Shown one piece after another: positions 6,043 to 10,738 of a stretch of DNA of 10,738 nucleotides. The notes beneath the pieces were generated by a model. The model was given only the letters and a program-made list of their open reading frames with translations. It searched no databases and was not told where the DNA came from. This stretch comes from an uncultured Eubacteriales bacterium. GTDB lineage: Bacteria > Bacillota > Clostridia > Oscillospirales > Oscillospiraceae. A program made the position numbers and the translations under genes. The stretch is from positions 1 through 10,738 of the forward strand of contig URBH01000061.1 in the NCBI GenBank assembly GCA_900546075.1, written 5' to 3'. The number at the start of each line of letters is the position of its first letter. The first letter of the stretch is position 1.

Positions 6043-6953
6043 TATTTCGCGCCTCCTATGATGTCTTTCAAATTTTCAATTTTGTATTTTTCCATGACGG
6101 CGGGAAGCTCCCGGATGATATCCCGGCAGGCGTAGGGGTTTACGAGGTTGGCCGCGCCCACCTCTACGGCGGTAGCGCCGGCCAGCATCATTTCCACCAC
6201 ATCTTCGGCGCTGCTGACGCCGCCCATGCCCACAACGGGGATTTTCACTGCGCCCGCGACCTGATAGACCATGCGAAGCGCCACCGGGAAGATGGCGGGG
6301 CCGGAAAAGCCGCCCATTTTATTGGCAATGATGGGTCTCCGGGTACGCAGATCAATGCGCATACCAAGCATCGTGTTGATCAGGCTGATTCCGTCCGCAC
6401 CGGCATCCTCACAGGCTTTGGCAATGGACACAATGTCGGTGACGTTGGGGGAGAGCTTGACGATAACAGGCTTTTTCGTGACCTTTTTCACCGCCGCCGT
6501 CACCTCCGCGGCGGCTTCCGGGCAGGTGCCGAAGCTCATGCCGCCGCCGTGAACATTGGGACAGCTGACGTTGACCTCCAGCCAGCCTACCTGTTCCTCC
6601 TTATCCAGCTTTTCACAGGTGTAAGCGTAATCCGCCACGGAAAAGCCGGAGACGTTGGCCATGACCGGCTTGTGAAAGCATTTCTTCAGCTTCGGGAGTT
6701 CTTCGGCAATGACCTTCTCTACGCCGGGATTTTGCAGCCCCACGGCGTTGATCATGCCGCTTGTACACTCGGCAATGCGGGGCGTGGGATTTCCGAAGCG
6801 GGGTTCTTTTGTGGTTCCCTTGAAGGAGAAGGTGCCGAGGCAGTTGATGTCGTACAGCTCGGCGAACTCGTAGCCATAGCCGAAGGTGCCGGAGGCGGGG
6901 ATGACTGGGTTGTCCAGCTCGATGCCGCAGAGATTGACGCTCAGGCTTCCCAT
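6042..6953 (-). CDS. pyrD: Dihydroorotate dehydrogenase, class 1B catalytic subunit
   Basis: Oxidises dihydroorotate to orotate on FMN; in class 1B enzymes the electrons pass through PyrK to NAD+. The 303 residues cover the whole TIM barrel. The catalytic base is Cys131 within NVSCPN (128-133); a cysteine here marks class 1, whereas class 2 uses serine. FMN and substrate contacts are suggested by FSFKGTT (42-48), NAVGLQNPG (69-77), VKLSPN (165-170), and GMGGVSS (242-248) with GATAVEVG at 259-266. The ATG overlaps the end of pyrK by 13 bases and has an AAGGAGGAG site inside pyrK. Presence of pyrK immediately upstream confirms class 1B rather than the fumarate-dependent class 1A. Confidence 0.97.
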   Translation of the reverse strand: MGSLSVNLCGIELDNPVIPASGTFGYGYEFAELYDINCLGTFSFKGTTKEPRFGNPTPRIAECTSGMINAVGLQNPGVEKVIAEELPKLKKCFHKPVMANVSGFSVADYAYTCEKLDKEEQVGWLEVNVSCPNVHGGGMSFGTCPEAAAEVTAAVKKVTKKPVIVKLSPNVTDIVSIAKACEDAGADGISLINTMLGMRIDLRTRRPIIANKMGGFSGPAIFPVALRMVYQVAGAVKIPVVGMGGVSSAEDVVEMMLAGATAVEVGAANLVNPYACRDIIRELPAVMEKYKIENLKDIIGGAK

Positions 6954-7678
6954 AGAATCTCCTCCTTCTTCATGACGGGGCCGTCCTTGCAGATGCGCTT
7001 GTAGCCCGTGAGGGTCTTGCAGGAGCAGCCCATACAGGCGCCGAAGCCGCAGCCCATCCGTTCCTCAAAGCTCATTTGGCCGGAGGTGCGGGTGGCTTTA
7101 TACACCGCCTTGAGCATCGGCTCCGGGCCGCAGGTGTAGAAATAGGAATAATCAAGCCGGGAAAGAGGCGTGGTGGCGAAGCCCTTGACGCCATAGCTTC
7201 CGTCGGCGGTGGCGACGATCACCCGGCACCCCAGCGCCCGGAATTCCCCTTCGTAGAATATTTCCGATTGGGTGTTGAAGCCCAGAATCACCGTCACCTG
7301 CTTGCCCATGGCGAGCAGCCGTTTGGCAAGGTGGTACAGCGGCGGGACGCCCACGCCGCCGCCTAAGAGGACGGGACAGTCCCCGGCGGGGGCAAGGTCG
7401 TAGCCGTTGCCCAGGCCGGTCAGAATGTCCAGCTTCTCTCCGGGAACCATCCGGGAGAGGATTTCCGTACCCTTGCCCACCACCTTGTAAACAATGGTGA
7501 GGGTACTGCAGTCATAGTCGCACACGGAGATGGGGCGGCGGAGGAACTTCCCTGTAATTTGAATGTTGACAAACTGCCCCGGCGCGGTGATGGCGGAGGT
7601 GTCTCCGGAAAGCGCCATTTTGTAGACGCAGTCCGTCAGGGGGGTATTGGAAAGAATCGTGAAAATGCTCTGTTTCAT
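6941..7678 (-). CDS. pyrK: Dihydroorotate dehydrogenase B, electron transfer subunit
   Basis: Carries FAD and a [2Fe-2S] cluster and passes electrons from PyrD to NAD+. The 245-residue protein has an N-terminal FAD-binding barrel with RPIS (48-51), an NAD-binding fold with GGGVGVPPL (106-114) and CGPEPM (183-188), and a C-terminal cluster motif with C210-x4-C215-x2-C218-x11-C230, ending in CKDGPV. The ATG at 7676-7678 is supported by an AAGGAGC site about 5 bases upstream. The gene overlaps pyrD by 13 bases. It is separated from carB by 121 structured bases, unlike the other junctions of this operon. Confidence 0.96.
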   Translation of the reverse strand: MKQSIFTILSNTPLTDCVYKMALSGDTSAITAPGQFVNIQITGKFLRRPISVCDYDCSTLTIVYKVVGKGTEILSRMVPGEKLDILTGLGNGYDLAPAGDCPVLLGGGVGVPPLYHLAKRLLAMGKQVTVILGFNTQSEIFYEGEFRALGCRVIVATADGSYGVKGFATTPLSRLDYSYFYTCGPEPMLKAVYKATRTSGQMSFEERMGCGFGACMGCSCKTLTGYKRICKDGPVMKKEEILWEA

Positions 7679-7700
7679 GGTCGCTCCTTCCGGGAAATGG

Positions 7701-7706
7701 ATTGTA
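7701..7706 (-). promoter_or_regulatory. Possible -10 box upstream of pyrK (weak)
   Basis: TACAAT on the minus strand, 22 bases before the pyrK start. Only a poor -35 candidate (TTCTCT or ATTCTC, 7723-7729) is found at 16-17 bases, and there is no TG extension, so an internal promoter is possible but not well supported. Confidence 0.2.
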
Positions 7707-7716
7707 CGTCGTGTGT

Positions 7717-7779
7717 ATGCGTAGAGAATCGAGCTGCCTACCCAATGGTGTTGGTCATGGGATGCAGGGAGAAACGCAT
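7717..7779. repeat. Nested imperfect inverted repeat in the carB-pyrK gap
   Basis: ATGCGT/ACGCAT (7717-7722, 7774-7779) encloses CTGC/GCAG (7734-7737, 7764-7767), which encloses CCC(A)ATG/CATGGG (7741-7747, 7756-7761) with a loop of about 8 bases. All share a centre near 7750. There is no T-run, so it is not a terminator. It may be a repeat of the intergenic type, an RNA processing site or a regulatory structure; none can be chosen from one copy. Confidence 0.5.
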
Positions 7780-7780
7780 T

Positions 7781-7805
7781 GCCTGCGGGCGCTGCCCGCT
7801 CAGGC
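7781..7805. other. GC-rich stem-loop overlapping the carB stop codon
   Basis: GCCTG/CAGGC (7781-7785, 7801-7805) plus CGGGC/GCCCG (7786-7790, 7794-7798) form a 10-bp stem with a 3-base loop and a 2-base bulge. The carB TGA (7800-7802) is inside the stem. No T-run follows on the minus strand, so it should not terminate. A role in mRNA stability or in reducing downstream expression is possible. Confidence 0.6.
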
Positions 7806-10738
7806 GTCGATGGTGGAGATGGTCAGCGTGGTTTCTTCCAGCACATCCAGCAGAACCCGGATGGTGTCCAGCGCGGTAAACAGCGTCACGTTATGCTCCG
7901 TGGCGATCCGGCGGATTTTTATGCCGTCCCGGCCGTTGGAGCCGGGGTCGCGGGTGTTGATGACGTAGGCAATGTGTCCCTGACGCAGGGCGTTGGGAAT
8001 TTCGTCGCTTCCGTCGCTGATCTTGCCCAGAACATGGGTGCGGATGCCGTTTTCCTTCAGGAACATGGCGGTGCCGGCGGTGGCCTCGATGTTGAAGCCC
8101 AGACGGTAGAACCGGCGGATCAGGGGCAGCGCTTCCTCCTTGTCCCGGTCGGCAATGGTGGCAAGCACGGTGCCGTAGTTTTGCAGCTTCATGCCTGAGG
8201 CCTGCAGCGCCTTATACAGGGCGCGGGTCATGGTGCGGTCATAGCCGATGGCCTCGCCGGTGGACTTCATTTCGGGGGTCAGATAGGCGTCCAGACCGCG
8301 GATTTTGTTGAAGGAGAACACCGGCGCTTTGACGTACCAGCGTTCCTTTTCGGCGGGGTAGATGTCGAAGAAGCCCTGCTCCTTCAGGCTCAGACCCAGA
8401 ATCACGTCGGTGGCAATGTCCGCCAGGCTGTAGCCCGTGGCCTTGCTCAGGAAGGGCACCGTGCGGGAGGAACGGGGGTTGACCTCGATGACGGACACGT
8501 TGTCCTCCGGGTCGACGATGAACTGCACGTTGAACAGGCCGACAATGCCGATGCCCAGACCCAGCTTCTTGGCGTATTGCAGAATGATGCCCTTGACCTT
8601 GTCGGAGATGGAGAAGGAGGGGTAGACGGAGATGGAGTCGCCGGAGTGGACGCCGGTGCGCTCCACCAGCTCCATAATGCCGGGGACGAACACGTCCCGC
8701 CCGTCGCAGATGGCGTCGATCTCCACTTCCCGACCCTGAATGTATTTGTCCACCAGAACGGGCTTGTCCTCGTCGATTTCCACGGCGCTTTTCAGGTAGC
8801 GGCGCAGCTGGCTCTCGTTCGCCACAATCTGCATGGCGCGGCCGCCCAGCACGAAGCTGGGACGCACCAGCACGGGGTAGCCGATCTCGTTTGCCGCTGC
8901 CAGGCCGTCCTCGATTTTGGTGACGGCTCTGCCCTTGGGCTGGGGGATGTTCAGTTCCTTCAGGAGCTTTTCGAAGGCGTCCCGGTTTTCGGCTCTGTCG
9001 ATGGCCTCGCAGCCGGTGCCGATGATCTTCACGCCCCGGTCGTGGAGGGGCTGAGCCAGATTGATGGCGGTCTGACCGCCCAGAGACGCGATCACGCCGT
9101 CGGGCTTTTCAAAGTCGATGATGTTCATCACATCCTCGGGGGTCAGAGGCTCGAAGTACAGCTTGTCGGCGGTGGTGTAGTCGGTGGAGACGGTCTCGGG
9201 GTTATTGTTGATGATGATGGCCTCGTAGCCCGCCTTCTTGATGGTCATAACGGCGTGGACGGTGGAGTAGTCAAATTCCACGCCCTGACCGATGCGGATG
9301 GGGCCTGCGCCCAGCACTACGATCTTCTTTTTGTTCGTCAGCCGGGAGACGTTTCCGCCGGTGTAGGAGGAGTAGAAGTAGGGGATATACGCGCCGGTGT
9401 GGCAGGTGTCCACCATGCGGAAGGCCGGGAACATACCGTGTTCTCTGCGGAAATCGGACACGTCCGTCTCGGAGCATTTCCACAGCCGGCTTACATATTT
9501 GTCGCTGAAGCCCATCTTCTTGGCGTCCAGAAGGGCTTCCGGCTCTTTGACATGGAGCTTTAAGTATTCCTCCATGTCCACGATGCGCTTGATGGCGTTC
9601 AGGAAGTAGACGTCAATGGCGGTGATCTCATGAATCTGCTCCACGGTGACGCCCCGGTAGATGATTTCCGCGATGGCAAAAATGTTGTCGGAGCGGAACA
9701 CGCTGATGTAGTCCAGCAACTCCTCCGTGGTCATGTCGTCGAATTTGTGGTGGTAGATATGGTTCGCGCCTACCTCCAGGGAACGGATGCCCTTGAGCAG
9801 GGATTCCTCCAGATTGGAGCCGATGCCCATGACCTCGCCGGTGGCCATCATCTGGGTACCCAGAATGTTGATGGCGGAGGTGAACTTGTCAAAGGGGAAC
9901 CGGGGCAGCTTGGTGATGACGTAGTCCAGCTTCGGCTCAAAGGCGGCGTTGGTGTTGGCAATCTTGATGTCCTCCAGCGCCATGCCCACGGCGATTTTCG
10001 CGGTGACCCGGGCAATGGGGTAGCCGGAGGCCTTGGAGGCCAGCGCGGAGGAACGGGAGACACGGGGGTTGACCTCGATGAGGTAGTATTTGGAGGAATT
10101 GGGGTCGAGGGCAAACTGGACGTTGCAGCCGCCCTCCACCTTCAGCGCCCGGATGATCTTGATGGCGGAGTCGTTGAGCATCTTCCTGTCGTGATCGCTG
10201 AGGGTCATGATGGGGGCGACCACCATGCTGTCACCGGTGTGGACGCCTACCGGGTCAATGTTCTCCATGCCGCAGATGGTGATGGCGTGGTCATTAGAGT
10301 CCCGCATGACCTCGAATTCGATCTCCTTGTAGCCCTTGACGGACTTCTCCACCAGAACCTGATGGACAGGGGAGAGGGCGAAGGCGTTGAGGCCGATCTC
10401 CACTAGCTCGTCTTCATTGTAGGCAAAGCCGCCGCCGGTGCCGCCCAGAGTAAAGGCGGGGCGAAGCACCACGGGATAGCCGATGCGCTTGGCGGCCTCC
10501 TTGGCCTCCTCCAGAGAGTAGGAAATTTCGGAGGGGATGACCGGCTCGCCGATGGACTGGCACAGCTCCTTGAAAAGCTCCCGATCCTCGGCGCGCTCAA
10601 TGGACTCGCTGGAGGTACCCAGCAGCCTGACCCGGCATTCCCGGAGAATGCCCTTCTTTTCCAGCTGCATGGCCAGATTCAGACCCGTCTGACCGCCGAT
10701 GCCGGGGATGATGGCGTCCGGCCGCTCAAAGCGGACGA
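7800..10738 (-). CDS. carB: Carbamoyl-phosphate synthase large subunit (N-terminus beyond the window)
   Basis: Makes carbamoyl phosphate from bicarbonate, two ATP and ammonia delivered by the small subunit CarA, for pyrimidine (and arginine) synthesis. The frame is open to the right edge. The ATG at 10668-10670 is internal, since 22 further codons (RPDAIIPGIGGQTGLNLA) match CarB upstream of it. About 978 residues are present, and about 80-85 are missing compared with the roughly 1070-residue E. coli protein. Domains in order: first ATP-grasp (RPAFTLGGTGGG near 10421-10460; EVNPRVSRSSA near 10040-10076), oligomerisation region, second half opening with GAGPIRIGQGVEFDY (9270-9320), second ATP-grasp (RPSFVLGGRAM near 8835-8870; EVNPRSSRT near 8455-8495), and a C-terminal MGS-like allosteric domain (about 8250-7800) with ATAGTA and VINT motifs that hold effector contacts in relatives. 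It is the first visible gene of the operon; carA is probably upstream. Confidence 0.97.
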   Translation of the reverse strand, partial: VRFERPDAIIPGIGGQTGLNLAMQLEKKGILRECRVRLLGTSSESIERAEDRELFKELCQSIGEPVIPSEISYSLEEAKEAAKRIGYPVVLRPAFTLGGTGGGFAYNEDELVEIGLNAFALSPVHQVLVEKSVKGYKEIEFEVMRDSNDHAITICGMENIDPVGVHTGDSMVVAPIMTLSDHDRKMLNDSAIKIIRALKVEGGCNVQFALDPNSSKYYLIEVNPRVSRSSALASKASGYPIARVTAKIAVGMALEDIKIANTNAAFEPKLDYVITKLPRFPFDKFTSAINILGTQMMATGEVMGIGSNLEESLLKGIRSLEVGANHIYHHKFDDMTTEELLDYISVFRSDNIFAIAEIIYRGVTVEQIHEITAIDVYFLNAIKRIVDMEEYLKLHVKEPEALLDAKKMGFSDKYVSRLWKCSETDVSDFRREHGMFPAFRMVDTCHTGAYIPYFYSSYTGGNVSRLTNKKKIVVLGAGPIRIGQGVEFDYSTVHAVMTIKKAGYEAIIINNNPETVSTDYTTADKLYFEPLTPEDVMNIIDFEKPDGVIASLGGQTAINLAQPLHDRGVKIIGTGCEAIDRAENRDAFEKLLKELNIPQPKGRAVTKIEDGLAAANEIGYPVLVRPSFVLGGRAMQIVANESQLRRYLKSAVEIDEDKPVLVDKYIQGREVEIDAICDGRDVFVPGIMELVERTGVHSGDSISVYPSFSISDKVKGIILQYAKKLGLGIGIVGLFNVQFIVDPEDNVSVIEVNPRSSRTVPFLSKATGYSLADIATDVILGLSLKEQGFFDIYPAEKERWYVKAPVFSFNKIRGLDAYLTPEMKSTGEAIGYDRTMTRALYKALQASGMKLQNYGTVLATIADRDKEEALPLIRRFYRLGFNIEATAGTAMFLKENGIRTHVLGKISDGSDEIPNALRQGHIAYVINTRDPGSNGRDGIKIRRIATEHNVTLFTALDTIRVLLDVLEETTLTISTIDA

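Noticed and set aside
7738..7779. A 13-codon reading frame on the minus strand between carB and pyrK, as a possible leader peptide
   Set aside because: It has no good ribosome binding site and no run of regulatory codons, and coincides with the inverted repeat, which explains its sequence better.
7781..7805. Stem-loop after carB as an intrinsic terminator
   Set aside because: No T-run follows on the minus strand and pyrK lies downstream in the same direction.
10668..10670. ATG at 10668-10670 as the carB start
   Set aside because: The frame continues upstream to the window edge with residues typical of CarB (GGQT segment), so this Met is internal.

Overview
The window looks like a GC-rich Firmicute of the class Clostridia, most likely an Oscillospiraceae/Ruminococcaceae-type gut anaerobe. 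The reasons are strong AGGAGG-type ribosome binding sites, GC-rich coding sequence, a class 1B dihydroorotate dehydrogenase (PyrD plus PyrK), and a DUF5058-type membrane protein of a kind I associate with Clostridia. The genus cannot be fixed from the sequence alone.

Layout, left to right. (1) Positions 1-1753, minus strand: a compact three-gene operon. In transcription order it holds a DUF5058-like membrane protein, a second multi-pass membrane protein, and an M20-type metallopeptidase cut by the left edge of the window. An extended -10 promoter lies just upstream. (2) Positions 1754-2068: a 315-bp divergent intergenic region. It holds two outward-facing promoters and, between them, a previously unannotated imperfect palindrome of about 209 bp (1818-2026). 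(3) Positions 2069-3535, plus strand: a single DUF1846 (UPF0371) protein. (4) Positions 3538-3577: a bidirectional 17-bp stem terminator shared with the converging pyrimidine operon. (5) Positions 3591-10738, minus strand: the pyrimidine operon carB-pyrK-pyrD-pyrF-pyrE-pyrB, with carB running off the right edge.

How the genes work together. CarB makes carbamoyl phosphate and PyrB joins it to aspartate. Dihydroorotase (PyrC) is not in the window. PyrD/PyrK oxidise dihydroorotate, PyrE adds the ribose phosphate, and PyrF decarboxylates OMP to UMP. Most junctions overlap or are 17 bases or shorter. The exception is carB-pyrK, where 121 bases hold two inverted-repeat structures.

The most notable points are: PyrB carries a C-terminal four-cysteine module with the exact spacing of the PyrI zinc domain but lacks the PyrI nucleotide-binding domain; the large palindrome between the divergent promoters; the structured carB-pyrK gap; and the membrane-pair/peptidase operon of unknown substrate. 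No CRISPR array, tRNA, rRNA or transposase gene was seen.
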